Assembly (NCBI GenBank): GCA_040752815.1
Contig: JBFMGC010000019.1
Location: forward strand, 1-46,923
Direction: 5' to 3'
Origin: Candidatus Zixiibacteriota bacterium
GTDB taxonomy: Bacteria > Zixibacteria > MSB-5A5 > GN15 > FEB-12
Length of the DNA: 46,923 nucleotides
The notes under the pieces are model-generated. The model searched no databases and was not told the origin of the DNA. It was given only the letters and a program-made list of their open reading frames with translations. Numbering within the stretch: the stretch's first letter is position 1; each line of letters starts with the position of its first letter. Position numbers and translations under genes: made by a program. Positions 24,968 to 35,305 of this stretch are shown one piece after another.

Positions 24968-27223
24968 TTACTTCTTGGACGCGATTTCTTCGATTAGCTT
25001 CTTCAATTCGGCCACCTGGGCCTTGAGTTCCTGGTTTTCTTTCCGCAGTTCCTTGACCGCGGCCAGCGCGATACCGGACGGATCAATAGTCGAAATCGTC
25101 TTGTCATTGGCGCCTACGCCAAACACTTCCTTGAAATCCTGGGCGGTCGGGCCGATATGCGTGACCTCGTCCGACTCGTTCTTATAGTTCCACTGTGTGA
25201 TACGGAGCTGCTCGATCTTTTCGAGAATCTTTTCCCCGTCCACCGGCTGGAAGTTCTCTTTTATGTCAGCGTCCGAGACATTGACCCAATTCGTACCGTT
25301 GCAATAGGCCCCTCCGGCTACCTCAATGGCTGCCGATGGCGCGGCCACACCGATACCGACTTTTGATTGGAAATACGCCTCTCCGTTTGTGCCAATCTGT
25401 GCTGCTACCGTACCGACGCTGTTGCGAAGGATACTACCATCGCCATTCATAACATGGATCACTGTCCCATTCTGTTCGAGAGAGATGCTGGGCCCGGCCG
25501 CGCTATCCACTACGATTCGGGCTGATGACGGCTGGGTGGCGTAGATAAAGCCGGATTGAAGCTTGTACTCTGTTGAAGTGCTGCTGCTAGTGGTGGTCGC
25601 ACTGTAATCATCGGTGCCGTCATTATTGAGATCAACAGCACATACCGTGCTGGCCGTCGACGCATCCGTCGCGCTCGCAACCATCCTTTGGGCGCCGGTA
25701 CCCTTGGTCTTGATGGCCATGCGAGCACCAGCTTCATCGGCGGAATCGACAATTTGACTCTGCGTTGGCCTGTCGCCCCGCTCGAAGAACGTCTTCAGGA
25801 TTGACCTGGACTGTGTCGCATTTGACGATGATCCGACATCCGGCGTGCCGTCATCGTCGACATCGACCACCATCGCCATGGCAGTTTCTGAACTGTCGAC
25901 TTTTTGCCAAACGGTACCATTGAAAATGCCGTCCCCATCCAAATCAGCACCAACGACCTGCACTGCCGAATCCTGATATGTGGTGCTGCTGATCCGGTTC
26001 TTGTCGGCTCCGGTCCCTTTGGTGTTGATGGCCACATTCGAGGTCGTCGGAGTGATCACGACCGACGCGGACCCTTCAGGATCACCGTCATCATCAGTGT
26101 CGTGGGTACAGGCGATGGCTGCAGAATCCAGAGTTGTGGTGCCGGTAACTGCCACGCGGTTCTTGTCGGCGCCGGTCCCCTTGGTGTTGATCGCGACACT
26201 GGACGTGGTCGGCACGACGGCAGATGCAACTTCCTGGTCGGGTAAGCCGTCGCCGTCATCGTCTATCGCGCATGTGTGCACGGCGCTTCCTTCGCCGGTG
26301 GAGCCGGAAACGAACACCAGTCGTCCGCTCTGAGCGCCGGTGCCTTTGGTGTTGACCGCGTGTTTGGCGCTGGTAGCATCACACGATGAAGAGACAATGC
26401 GATCAGGTGACCCGTCGCGGTCCACGTCGGCCACTACTACCTTGCGCGCGCCAAGATCATCACATGTGGTAGTCACCGATGAGTTTTGCATCAAACCCAG
26501 GTGCAGGAGCTTGGATTCTAGTTCGTTAATCCTCGTCCGCATATTGATGCTTGAGCTGGAACTGCCATCGCCCACGTCGCAGGCCTGCACGACCGAATCC
26601 GGCGTGGCCGCCATTCTTATTGTACCGGTGGTGCTGCCGCTCATGCCGCCTTTCCATCTGGAAGTCGCACCGTTCTCAGTTACCGCATCCTCGATTTCTA
26701 CCTCGGGCGTACCATCGGCGTCGCTATCGACATCCAGCAATACGAAGGAATGTGGTGTAACCGAACCGGGCTTCGCTACAACCATGCCACGCCACCGAGC
26801 CAGCCCATTGGTGGCCTGGCCATTGACGCTGCTTGCGCTGAAGGCACTCGGGACGGCTCCAAGCCGCAGCCGGGGACGAAGAGTCTCCGGGCTTCCGCTC
26901 ACCAGTACTTGAACTTCCAGGTACAGGTCCTGTTGGGCGAAATCTGTGAACACATCAAAGAAGCCGTTCGTGAGACCCAGTTCTGCGGAAAAGAGTCCGT
27001 CTTTGGTCTCGATGTCCTGCGGCTCGCTCCAAAGCTGAGCCCCACCCACTGAGTCGGTCCACAGGCTGAAAGTAGCAGCGTATGCACCGTCGGCTAACGG
27101 CGTGTCGTCAGAATTCAGAAGGCGACCGTGATGGGAGATGACTGGCGTGGCGGCATGCGATGGCATCCACACGGCCATCACCACCAGCACGACTACCAGA
27201 CGAAGCAGCGATCTTGGAATCAT
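24968..27223 (-). CDS. Large secreted protein with calcium-loop repeats and a C-terminal S74 intramolecular chaperone domain
   Basis: A 751-residue protein with signal peptide MIPRSLLRLVVVLVVMAVWMPSHA. Residues ~30-135 match the N-terminal domain common in such surface proteins (HGRLLNSDDTPLADGAYAATFSLW). Between ~165 and ~560 there are about eight repeats pairing a D-x-D-x-DG calcium loop (DVDRDGSPD, DDDGDGLPD, DTDDDGDPE, DLDGDGIFN) with INTKGTGADKNR-type strands. From ~655 the S74 chaperone-of-endosialidase domain appears (SDADIKENFQPVDG, QDFKEVFGVG), with a terminal coiled coil. By family precedent the S74 part trimerises the fibre and may self-cleave. Probably a surface adhesin; phage tail-fibre ancestry is possible. 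Confidence 0.85.
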   Translation of the reverse strand: MIPRSLLRLVVVLVVMAVWMPSHAATPVISHHGRLLNSDDTPLADGAYAATFSLWTDSVGGAQLWSEPQDIETKDGLFSAELGLTNGFFDVFTDFAQQDLYLEVQVLVSGSPETLRPRLRLGAVPSAFSASSVNGQATNGLARWRGMVVAKPGSVTPHSFVLLDVDSDADGTPEVEIEDAVTENGATSRWKGGMSGSTTGTIRMAATPDSVVQACDVGDGSSSSSINMRTRINELESKLLHLGLMQNSSVTTTCDDLGARKVVVADVDRDGSPDRIVSSSCDATSAKHAVNTKGTGAQSGRLVFVSGSTGEGSAVHTCAIDDDGDGLPDQEVASAVVPTTSSVAINTKGTGADKNRVAVTGTTTLDSAAIACTHDTDDDGDPEGSASVVITPTTSNVAINTKGTGADKNRISSTTYQDSAVQVVGADLDGDGIFNGTVWQKVDSSETAMAMVVDVDDDGTPDVGSSSNATQSRSILKTFFERGDRPTQSQIVDSADEAGARMAIKTKGTGAQRMVASATDASTASTVCAVDLNNDGTDDYSATTTSSSTSTEYKLQSGFIYATQPSSARIVVDSAAGPSISLEQNGTVIHVMNGDGSILRNSVGTVAAQIGTNGEAYFQSKVGIGVAAPSAAIEVAGGAYCNGTNWVNVSDADIKENFQPVDGEKILEKIEQLRITQWNYKNESDEVTHIGPTAQDFKEVFGVGANDKTISTIDPSGIALAAVKELRKENQELKAQVAELKKLIEEIASKK

Positions 27224-27317
27224 GCGATTCTCCTTGAGACTGGGGGTTTTGAGCTCGTACCCGGCGCGCTGGGAATGGCAGATTGCAACTCGCGTCGAGT
27301 CTGTTCATTTGTATGCT

Positions 27318-27347
27318 AAAATAAACAACATGGACCTATAGTGTCAA
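27318..27347 (-). promoter_or_regulatory. Sigma70-type promoter of the S74/dockerin unit
   Basis: On the minus strand: a perfect TTGACA (27347-27342), an 18-bp spacer and TATTTT (27323-27318; 4/6). The predicted start is near 27311, giving a leader of ~88 bases; AAGGAG lies 6 bp before the ATG at 27223. Confidence 0.7.
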
Positions 27348-27649
27348 GAATAATCCGCAACAAAGACCCTTGAATCGTGTTTTGCCCGCACGACTGCGCC
27401 GAGCTGACTGTTGGCGACCATCACCCATGATCGAAGAATGAACGAAGCCGCGGTGTGAGTTTTGCGGAGGCCGGCCTCTCGACCATACTCCGGCGCGATT
27501 GGACAGAGTGACAAGCGCTTAGCACCGCACGCCAGTTGCCAAACTGCGGCTTAAGTGAATACGACTAACCGAGATTTGCGGGAAGAAATGTGAACTAATG
27601 CACAAGCATAGTTACGACGGCGCTTGTTGTCGAGGGAAATGAGCAGGAT
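27348..27649. other. Intergenic, nothing further recognised
   Basis: Between the S74 promoter and the ABC permease stop there are ~300 bp of mixed composition. I see no open frame with support, no strong hairpin and no T-tract terminator. Confidence 0.5.
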
Positions 27650-28927
27650 TTATCGCTCGAGGCGCCTCAAAATCGTCACGCCCACACTAAAACCGACTAC
27701 GCCGATGGTAACCAGCATTCCAAGTGGCAAAAGCATATCACTCCAGCCGAAACCGCGCCAGATCGCGCCTTCCAGAGCGAGGATGCTCCACTTGACTGGA
27801 CTGAAACTGCTCAGCGTACCCAGCCATGCGGGCATAAACATGAGCGGCATCATCCCGCCACCAGCCATCGACATCACGAGCAGAATAGCCCAGCCGGCCC
27901 CCGCAACCGAGTTTTCTGTCTTTCCGAGCACGCTGATAAACATCATGACACCCACGAAACAGATCCCGGCAGCGACGATTGACACGAGCAGGACCGAGTA
28001 GGACGCCACTCTGACCTGGAACACCAGCACGCCGAACAGCATCAGCGCGAGGCAGACCGTCACACCCGCCATGAAACAGGCGAGCCCCTTCCCTGCGAGA
28101 ATTTGCGTTCTCGAAATCGGCGCCAGCCTTAGGCGCATATAGGTGCCGCGGGTACGTTCCATGACCAGGCCGATAGCAAAGGCGGCCACCACACCAATCA
28201 GCGCCCACTGAAGCGATTGGGGAAACGTGATTTCCCAACTGGAGCGCGGCCCTCGCCGGTTCACGGCGATATCCTCGAATTCGAGATTCAACTGGCCGAA
28301 CGGCGACCCGGAACCGCTCCCGGCCGCGGTTTCGGACGAGGCCAGGTCCTGCAGGACGCTATCGAACAGAACCAGCGATTCCCTGTAGAGCGACTTCTTT
28401 TCGCCGGCCATTCCCGGTGCGCTGTCGATATGAGAGATACCTTGTTGAATCCATTTCCTGGTGCGATCACGATCCGTGAACATCTCCTGCACCTGGCTGA
28501 AATAGGCCTGGTTCAACAGCCCCTCAAGATAACCGGCTTCGGCTTTGCACGACGGATCGATACCTACCTTGAGGTTGCCCTCAGGCATTCCGAAAAAGCC
28601 GCCTTGTGTTCCGGCGCTGTCGAGATACTGCACATAAGCTACAAGTTTCCCCGACGCAACAAGATGACGGGCTGAATCGAGCGGAAGGTCCTGAATCGCC
28701 AGCGCCGATGACTTGCCGAGTACCTCGCGTAGAGCTTTTGCGGAGGGCGAGGCGCTTTCGCTTACCCAGGCGATTTTGAGCGAGCGTGCCCCACCCTCGC
28801 CACCGGAGAAGATCGACCCAAAGAACAGGGCCATCAGGAGCGGGAAGGCGATCACCCAGAACATGCCGAACCGGTCGCGCCAGAGCTGGCGAAGATCTTT
28901 GAGAGCTATGGCAATGATAACGGGCAT
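27650..28927 (-). CDS. ABC-2 type transporter permease
   Basis: A 425-residue ABC-2 permease: one N-terminal helix (FGMFWVIAFPLLMALFFGSIF), a long periplasmic domain of ~200 residues, and five C-terminal helices containing ERTRGTYMRLRLAPISRTQILAGKGLACF, the conserved cytoplasmic-loop motif. It forms the membrane part of an exporter with the upstream ATPase; the ATPase stop and this start share one base (TAATG), so they are co-translated. The cargo cannot be inferred; related systems export drugs, lipids or polysaccharides. Confidence 0.92.
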   Translation of the reverse strand: MPVIIAIALKDLRQLWRDRFGMFWVIAFPLLMALFFGSIFSGGEGGARSLKIAWVSESASPSAKALREVLGKSSALAIQDLPLDSARHLVASGKLVAYVQYLDSAGTQGGFFGMPEGNLKVGIDPSCKAEAGYLEGLLNQAYFSQVQEMFTDRDRTRKWIQQGISHIDSAPGMAGEKKSLYRESLVLFDSVLQDLASSETAAGSGSGSPFGQLNLEFEDIAVNRRGPRSSWEITFPQSLQWALIGVVAAFAIGLVMERTRGTYMRLRLAPISRTQILAGKGLACFMAGVTVCLALMLFGVLVFQVRVASYSVLLVSIVAAGICFVGVMMFISVLGKTENSVAGAGWAILLVMSMAGGGMMPLMFMPAWLGTLSSFSPVKWSILALEGAIWRGFGWSDMLLPLGMLVTIGVVGFSVGVTILRRLER

Positions 28928-29814
28928 TAGTCGCGAAGCCTCCGGCCGGTAAGGTTGAGAAACACTGATTCCAGGTCCGGACTGTCCACGGTCAGCGTCC
29001 GGAACTGAACCCCCTGCGCATGAAGGCGGGCGACATCTTCAAAGGGAGTACGGCATTCGAAGCGAAGCCGTGTGCCGTCAAGAACGCCTGGCAGCGACAC
29101 GTCGGCCGGGTTCAATTCTAATTCGGCCGTCACCACCGCCACGCCGCCGTGGCGGGCCAGCAAACTGGGCACGGTGTCGAGTACGAGTATCCTCCCATGG
29201 TCGATTATCGCCACCCTGTCGCACAGGCGCTGCGCTTCCTCCATGTAATGTGTGGTATAGACAATGGTACGCCCCTCCCGTCGAAGTTGTTCGATCAGGT
29301 CGAAAATCAGGTTGCGGGACTGGGGATCAATTCCGACAGTCGGCTCATCGAGCAGTATAAGCGGCGGATCATGCACGATGGCACAGGCCAGATTGAGCCG
29401 TCGCTTCATGCCACCTGAGTAGGTGCTCACCCGATCGGCTCTGCGATCGACCAGGCCGGAAAAGGTCAGACAGAACTGCACACGCTCTCTCAGCTGTTTC
29501 CCCGAAAGCCCATAGAGCCGCCCGAAAAACGTCAGGTTTTCCTCGCCGGTTAGGTCCTCGTAGATCGCCAGCGCCTGCGGGGCGTTGCCGATACCCCGGC
29601 GCACCGACGGTTCGAGCGGATTTCCGCCACCATTGATATTGACGCTGCCGCTGTCCGGGGCCAGCGCCCCGACCATCATATTAATGGTAGTGCTCTTTCC
29701 CGCGCCGTTCGGACCAAGCAGTCCGAACAGCGAACCGGGGGCGATATCGAACGAGACGTTATCAACCGCCACAATCGAACCGAATCGCTTGATGAGGTTG
29801 TTTACGGAAATCAT
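28927..29814 (-). CDS. ABC transporter ATP-binding protein
   Basis: A 295-residue ATPase with Walker [12 protein letters not shown]-loop region [15 protein letters not shown], signature YSGGMKRRL, Walker [11 protein letters not shown] and the switch His in [10 protein letters not shown]. The C-terminal ~70 residues are the DrrA/CcmA-like extension. It powers the ABC-2 permease encoded downstream. The gene is divergent from the OPT transporter with 133 bp between the starts. Confidence 0.95.
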   Translation of the reverse strand: MISVNNLIKRFGSIVAVDNVSFDIAPGSLFGLLGPNGAGKSTTINMMVGALAPDSGSVNINGGGNPLEPSVRRGIGNAPQALAIYEDLTGEENLTFFGRLYGLSGKQLRERVQFCLTFSGLVDRRADRVSTYSGGMKRRLNLACAIVHDPPLILLDEPTVGIDPQSRNLIFDLIEQLRREGRTIVYTTHYMEEAQRLCDRVAIIDHGRILVLDTVPSLLARHGGVAVVTAELELNPADVSLPGVLDGTRLRFECRTPFEDVARLHAQGVQFRTLTVDSPDLESVFLNLTGRRLRD

Positions 29815-29947
29815 TACGGATTATACGTACGTTGAAAGCCTCGCACAAGTTTCTTGCAAGAGACAGGAGCACTCAACCTTGACTTGCGGCGGTCGGCCCC
29901 CGTACCATTGACCTTGATAGAACACGCTACAACAACGCGAGGTACCG

Positions 29948-31762
29948 ATGTCCCACCGTCCGGAAATCACCTGGCAGTCAGTAACAGGCGCCATAGTTGT
30001 CTCCGCCATCATCTCCATGGCCTACCCGTACATTGTCCTCAAACTCGGCATGGGCCCGAACATGAGCGTGCTGGCCGCTTTCCTGGGGGCGATCTTTCTG
30101 TCGGTCACGGCCATGGCCACCCGCGGCCGCAACGCGGTTCAGAACAATATCATTCAGTCAGCGGCAACATCGGCGGTTTCGACCGCTTTCATGTGCGTGG
30201 TGGCGGCAGCGTTCGGTTATCTCGCCATGAACGAATCGGTCGACGTAAAAGTCAGCATCACACCGTTCGAGATGTTCACCTGGCTGGCCTGTTCGGGCGC
30301 GATCGGCGTGTTCTTCTCGGCTATGTTCCGAAGATATTTTGTGGACGATCCGGAGATGATTTTCGCCGACGGTGTCGCCGCGGCGGAGACGATAAACGTG
30401 CTCGACCAGGGCGGGGCGGCCGGGCCTCGGCTGAAGATTCTCGGGGTCGCGGCGCTGGCCGGGGCGATAGTTTCGTTTCTTCGCGATGCCATCGGTCTGC
30501 TGGCCAATCTCGGCCTGGCCATGCGGTACCGGATCGGCATCGAATGGAGCCTCCTCAATGTCGGGACCGGCCTGTTGATCGGGATGAATGTGGGCATGTC
30601 CATGCTGTTGGGCACGGCCGTAGTCTGGTTTTTCGGGCCGATGGTCATGGAAAAGGCCGGGATGTTTATCGTGCAGAACTCGGTCGCCCCCCAATACTGG
30701 GAGCAGGTGCAGGCGTTGGCCGGTTCGGGCACGCTGGATGCCGCGCAGACAGAGTTTCTTCAGCAGCACGGTGGCATGATGGCCGGTTACCTCTCCGGCA
30801 ATCACTTCTCGATTGTCATGCTTTGGTTCATGTGGCCGGCGACCGCGCTGATGATATTCGCCGCCCTCACCGCGGTGCTGCTCAAATGGCGCTCGATAGC
30901 CACCATGTTCCGTGAGCTCCGGTCCGCCAAAGCGCCGGGGCAGGAGCGGACCGATGTGTCCCTTCGCACCATCATCATCATGAGCACGCTGTTCACGATC
31001 TTGTTAGCCGTAATACAAAACCTCCACTTCGCCATGCCCTACTGGCAGACCATCGCCGCTGTGGTTTGCGGCCTTCCCCTGATCCTGGTCGGCGTGCGGG
31101 TGCTGGGCGAGACCAATAACGGCCCGGTGTCACTGATGGCCAACACGCTGCAGGCGATTTTCCGCGCCTTCTCGCCGCATATCGGGCATAACCTGGTGGC
31201 GGCCGGAATGTCCGGCAACATCAACTCGCAGGGTGAGGGACTCATGCAGGTTTTCAAGACCGGCAAACTGGTGGGGTCGACTCCGCGCGTTCTCACCTGG
31301 GTGCAGTTCTGGGCGGTGCCGATAGGCGCGGCGGCAGTGGCGATAATGTACCCGGTACTAATCGGTCACTACGGATTAGGCGGCGATGGTCTCGCGGCGC
31401 CGACCGGCCTCAAGCTCGCCAACATGGCGGTGCTCATGTCCAAGGGGATAAGCGCCTTCCCGCCGGGCGCGCTGCTGTGGACGGTAATCGCCTCAAGTGC
31501 CGGCGTGCTCATAGCGCTATGTCGCGATCGGATGGGCTGGCGCTGGCTCCCCAGCGCGGCCGGGTTCGGCTTCGCGCTGATATTGCCCGGCACACTGAAC
31601 ATCCCGATCGGGCTGGGCGCACTTATCGGCTGGATCTGGCAGAAGTATTCCCCCGGGACCTACGAACGCAACTACGTGACCGTGGCCTCCGGGTTTATTG
31701 GCGGCGAGGCCCTGATCGCCGGTTTGATATTGCCGATCCTGTTTTACTTTGGCGTGTTCTAA
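29948..31762 (+). CDS. OPT-family transporter
   Basis: A 604-residue integral membrane protein with about 14 hydrophobic helices. It matches the prokaryotic oligopeptide transporter (OPT) family: VLKLGMGPNMSVLAAFLGAIFLS near the start, FADGVAAAETINVLDQGG in the first half (the E-type loop of OPT proteins), and LMQVFKTGKLVGSTPRVLTWVQFWA near residue 440. Family members carry peptides or metal chelates inward by proton symport. GAGG precedes the ATG. Its converging neighbour is the metal efflux operon 21 bp away, so a metal-chelate substrate is possible but unproven. Confidence 0.9.
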   Translation: MSHRPEITWQSVTGAIVVSAIISMAYPYIVLKLGMGPNMSVLAAFLGAIFLSVTAMATRGRNAVQNNIIQSAATSAVSTAFMCVVAAAFGYLAMNESVDVKVSITPFEMFTWLACSGAIGVFFSAMFRRYFVDDPEMIFADGVAAAETINVLDQGGAAGPRLKILGVAALAGAIVSFLRDAIGLLANLGLAMRYRIGIEWSLLNVGTGLLIGMNVGMSMLLGTAVVWFFGPMVMEKAGMFIVQNSVAPQYWEQVQALAGSGTLDAAQTEFLQQHGGMMAGYLSGNHFSIVMLWFMWPATALMIFAALTAVLLKWRSIATMFRELRSAKAPGQERTDVSLRTIIIMSTLFTILLAVIQNLHFAMPYWQTIAAVVCGLPLILVGVRVLGETNNGPVSLMANTLQAIFRAFSPHIGHNLVAAGMSGNINSQGEGLMQVFKTGKLVGSTPRVLTWVQFWAVPIGAAAVAIMYPVLIGHYGLGGDGLAAPTGLKLANMAVLMSKGISAFPPGALLWTVIASSAGVLIALCRDRMGWRWLPSAAGFGFALILPGTLNIPIGLGALIGWIWQKYSPGTYERNYVTVASGFIGGEALIAGLILPILFYFGVF

Positions 31763-31783
31763 ACCGAAGTATGGGTACAACGC

Positions 31784-34700
31784 TCACGCTATGTGACCCG
31801 TTTTCTTCTTCTCCTGCTTGATCTGCCAGAGGCGCCAGTAAGTATAAACAACCGGAATGATTTCGAGTGTCAGGAAGGTCGAGCTGATCAGTCCGCCGAC
31901 CATCGGTGCGGCGATTCGCTTCATGACATCGGCGCCCGTGCCGGTGGCCCAGAGCAGCGGTACCAGGCCGATCATGGTCGTGCTGACCGTCATCAGTTTG
32001 GGCCTCACCCGCATAACAGTCCCCTCCATGTGAGCCCAAATGATATCGTTGACGTCCCGAATTCTGCCGGCCTTTTTTCGTCGCTCGTATGCGTGGTCGA
32101 GATACAAGATCATTACGATACCCGTCTCCGTGGCCAAGCCCGCCAGCGCGATGATCCCGACCAGCGTCGCCGTCGAGTAGTTGTAGCCGAGGAAATACAT
32201 CAGCCAGATGCTCCCCACCAGCGCGAACGGCACCGAAGCCAGCACAATGAGAGTCTCGGTGAAGTTGCGGAAATTCAGATACAACATGATGATAATCAGA
32301 ATGAACGTGATCGGGATGACCACTTTCATCCGCTTGGCCATCAGTTCCAGTAGCTCGTACTGGCCGGTCCATTTCAGATAGTACCCGGGCGGAATCGGCA
32401 CCTGCTCGGCAACGACCTGCTTGGCTTCGTTAACGTAGCCGCCGATATCCCGTTTGTTTTGGTCCATGTCGACGTAGACATATCCGACGAGCATGCCGTC
32501 TTCGTCCCGAATCATCGGCGGGCCGGTGGCTATTCGAATGTCAGCGACCTCACCCAGTGGTATGCTGGCGCGCCCCTCCGGCAGGCGCGTGGGCTTTCTG
32601 GCTGCCGATCTGTTCATGCCGCTCGCTGCCGGCATGCTCTGCACATTCATGCCGCCGGCGCCCCCCGGGAAAGACGTGCCGGAAGAGCCGCCGCCCATCT
32701 TTTCGTTTTCCATCTGAGCTACAGTCATCACACTTCGCAGCGCCTGATAGTCCACCCAGGGGTCGGCACCGGCGAGCAGCGGCGATGCCACACTTTGGGC
32801 AGGACGGTACCAACCCATGGTCATGCCATCAGATTGAGAGTCGGATCCTCCGGACGGCAACGGCACCAGCACTTCCTTCAGGCGGTCCACGTTCTGACGG
32901 AGATCGCGGGGATAGCGCACGTTGATCGAAAAGCGGTTGCGTCCCTCGATGGTCACCTCAACCGGCAATCCACCGATGGCGGCCTCGATCACATCCTGAA
33001 CATCGCGCATGGTCAGCCCGTAACGAGCTATCTTGCCACGATCGGGGATTATGTCGATGAAGAACCCGCCGGTGTTACGATCTGAGTACACGGAGCGGGT
33101 GCCGGAAATCGATGATAGCGATTGCTCCAGTTCCATGCCGATGCGCTCGATTTCGGCCAAATCGTTCCCGAAAATCTTCACACCGATAGGCGTGCGAATG
33201 CCGGTGGAGAGCATGTCAATTCGGGTCTTGATCGGCATGGTCCAGGCGTTGGTCCAGCCGGGCATCTGCATCGCCTTGTCAAACTCGGCGATAAGTTCTT
33301 TCCAGGTGATAGTCCGCTCCTCCGGCCAGACGGGGCGAAGGACCTTCTTGAGAAAGTCCGGCGCCCAGCCCGAATACCAGCGCTTCTCGGGCACCTTGCG
33401 CCACTCGTCTGTCGGTCTCAACTGGACTGTCGTCTCGAGCATACTCAACGGGGCAGGATCAGTCGGGGTTTCCGCCCGACCAGCCTTCCCGTACACGGAA
33501 ATCACTTCGGGGAACGACCGTATGACTCGGTCCTGAAATTGCATGTACTGCTTGGCCGCCTCGACGGAGATGTTCGGCAAAGTAGTAGGCATGTAGAGAA
33601 TGTCACCCTCGTTCAGGGGCGGCATGAACTCCGAGCCGATTTTCGGGATCATCGGGATCGCCGAAACGATAGCCATGAGACCTATGAGAACGGTCGTCCT
33701 CGGATTGCGCAGAGCCACGAACACAAACGGCTTGTAAACTGAGATCAGGACGCGGGATACGGGATGCTTCGATTCTGGATGAATTTTCCCCCTTAGAAAA
33801 GTAACCATGAGCGCCGGCGCGAGTGTAACAGCGACAATCGCCGCGAAAAACATGGCGAAAGTCTTCGTATACGCCAATGGCGTAAACAGTCTTCCGCCCT
33901 GGCCGGTGAGGGCAAAAATCGGAAGGAAGCCGATCGTGATGATCAAAAGAGCATAGAAGATCGACGGGCCGACCTCCTTGGCCGCCGCGATAATGACCTC
34001 TATCCGCGGCACCGTGGCCGGGGCGTTCTCCATGCGCTTGTGGGCGTTCTCGACCAGCACGATACTGGCGTCAACCATCGCACCGATGGCGATGGCTATC
34101 CCACCGAGACTCATTATGTTCGAGTTGATCCCAAGAAAGTACATTGGAATAAACGCCAGTCCGACCGCGATCGGCAGCGCGATGATCGGCACGAGGGAAC
34201 TGCCAAAATGCAGCAGAAAGATGATGATGATGGCGGCGACGACGACGCCTTCTTCTATCAAAGTGTCCTTCAGCGTGTCGATGGCCCTCGTGATCAGGTT
34301 GCTTCTATCGTAGACCGTTCTGACCTCGATACCTTCCGGGAACGATGGTTCCAGTTCTTCAAGCTTAGCCTTGACCCGCTCGATAACCGCCAGCGCGTTC
34401 TCGCCGTAGCGCATCACGACAATACCGCCCACCGCTTCACCCTCGCCGTCGAGCTCGCCGACACCGCGACGGATATCGGGGCCCAGGCTTACCCGAGCGA
34501 CATTGCCGAGCAGAATCGGCGTACCGGTAGCGCTCTTACCCAGGCCGATCTGGCGTATCGCATCGAGACTCTGAATGTACCCTTTGCCACGAATGAAGTA
34601 CTCCCGCTCGGTAAGCTCGAGCACCCGGCCGCCGACATCATTGTTGCTTGCGCGAATCGCCCGGCTGACATCGCCGATACTGAGACCATAGGCACGGAGT

Positions 34701-35284
34701 TTCTCCGGATCGACTTCCACCTGGTACTGCTTTTGGTAACCGCCGATACTGGCGACCTCGGCCACTCCGGGCAGCGATGCCAGTGCGTATCTCAGGTTGA
34801 AGTCCTGAAATGTGCGCATCTCTGAGAGGTCATGTCTGCCGGTGGTGTCAACGAGTGCATACTGGAAGACCCAGCCTACCGACGAGGCATCGGGGCCTAT
34901 GATTGGCGTGACACCTTTAGGCAGTTTCCCTTCGAACTGCTTCATGTATTCGAGCACCCGGCTTCGCGCCCAGTAGATGTCAGTTCCCTCATCGAAAATC
35001 ACATAGACAAACGACATCCCGAACATCGAATACCCCCGCACTGCCGTCACATGTGGGGCCGACAAGAGAGCTGTGACTATCGGGTAGGTGACCTGGTCCT
35101 CGACAAGGTCAGGGCTGCGTCCCATCCATTCGGTCCACAGGATCACCTGAACGTCGGACAGGTCCGGGATGGCATCGAGCGGGATATTCTCAATCGAATA
35201 CCAGGCGCCGAGACAGGCGAAAAGCGTCCCGATGATCACAACCGACCGGTTGCGAGCGCAGAAATCTATGATGGCCTTTATCAT
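31784..35284 (-). CDS. cusA: Heavy-metal efflux RND transporter, CusA/CzcA type, with inserted Met-rich loop
   Basis: A 1166-residue inner-membrane HME-RND pump, about 120 residues longer than E. coli CusA. Visible: the N-terminal helix and NIPLDAIPDLSDVQVI, proton-relay AMVDASIVLVENAHKRME, and NAWTMPIKTRIDMLSTGIRTPIGVK with the Met of the CusA metal site. An insertion at about residues 810-898, rich in Gly, Ser and Met (MGGGSSG, MNVQSMPAASGMN), interrupts the periplasmic region just before PLGEVADIRIATGPPM. It exports a soft metal (Cu/Ag most likely by motif) with the CusB- and TolC-type partners. Last gene of the operon; 21 bp after the adaptor gene. Confidence 0.95.
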   Translation of the reverse strand: MIKAIIDFCARNRSVVIIGTLFACLGAWYSIENIPLDAIPDLSDVQVILWTEWMGRSPDLVEDQVTYPIVTALLSAPHVTAVRGYSMFGMSFVYVIFDEGTDIYWARSRVLEYMKQFEGKLPKGVTPIIGPDASSVGWVFQYALVDTTGRHDLSEMRTFQDFNLRYALASLPGVAEVASIGGYQKQYQVEVDPEKLRAYGLSIGDVSRAIRASNNDVGGRVLELTEREYFIRGKGYIQSLDAIRQIGLGKSATGTPILLGNVARVSLGPDIRRGVGELDGEGEAVGGIVVMRYGENALAVIERVKAKLEELEPSFPEGIEVRTVYDRSNLITRAIDTLKDTLIEEGVVVAAIIIIFLLHFGSSLVPIIALPIAVGLAFIPMYFLGINSNIMSLGGIAIAIGAMVDASIVLVENAHKRMENAPATVPRIEVIIAAAKEVGPSIFYALLIITIGFLPIFALTGQGGRLFTPLAYTKTFAMFFAAIVAVTLAPALMVTFLRGKIHPESKHPVSRVLISVYKPFVFVALRNPRTTVLIGLMAIVSAIPMIPKIGSEFMPPLNEGDILYMPTTLPNISVEAAKQYMQFQDRVIRSFPEVISVYGKAGRAETPTDPAPLSMLETTVQLRPTDEWRKVPEKRWYSGWAPDFLKKVLRPVWPEERTITWKELIAEFDKAMQMPGWTNAWTMPIKTRIDMLSTGIRTPIGVKIFGNDLAEIERIGMELEQSLSSISGTRSVYSDRNTGGFFIDIIPDRGKIARYGLTMRDVQDVIEAAIGGLPVEVTIEGRNRFSINVRYPRDLRQNVDRLKEVLVPLPSGGSDSQSDGMTMGWYRPAQSVASPLLAGADPWVDYQALRSVMTVAQMENEKMGGGSSGTSFPGGAGGMNVQSMPAASGMNRSAARKPTRLPEGRASIPLGEVADIRIATGPPMIRDEDGMLVGYVYVDMDQNKRDIGGYVNEAKQVVAEQVPIPPGYYLKWTGQYELLELMAKRMKVVIPITFILIIIMLYLNFRNFTETLIVLASVPFALVGSIWLMYFLGYNYSTATLVGIIALAGLATETGIVMILYLDHAYERRKKAGRIRDVNDIIWAHMEGTVMRVRPKLMTVSTTMIGLVPLLWATGTGADVMKRIAAPMVGGLISSTFLTLEIIPVVYTYWRLWQIKQEKKKTGHIA

Positions 35285-35305
35285 TGGTGTCGCCTTTCCT
35301 CGCGG

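Noticed and set aside
29879-29908. TTGACT-N18-TACCAT as promoter of the OPT gene.
   Set aside because: Both boxes are imperfect and the spacer is long; several equally good combinations occur in the same stretch.
29854-30915. Long plus-strand frame of 353 codons overlapping the OPT gene in another frame.
   Set aside because: The OPT frame has coherent membrane helices; the alternative reads as His/Arg/Gly-rich text with no hydrophobic segments.
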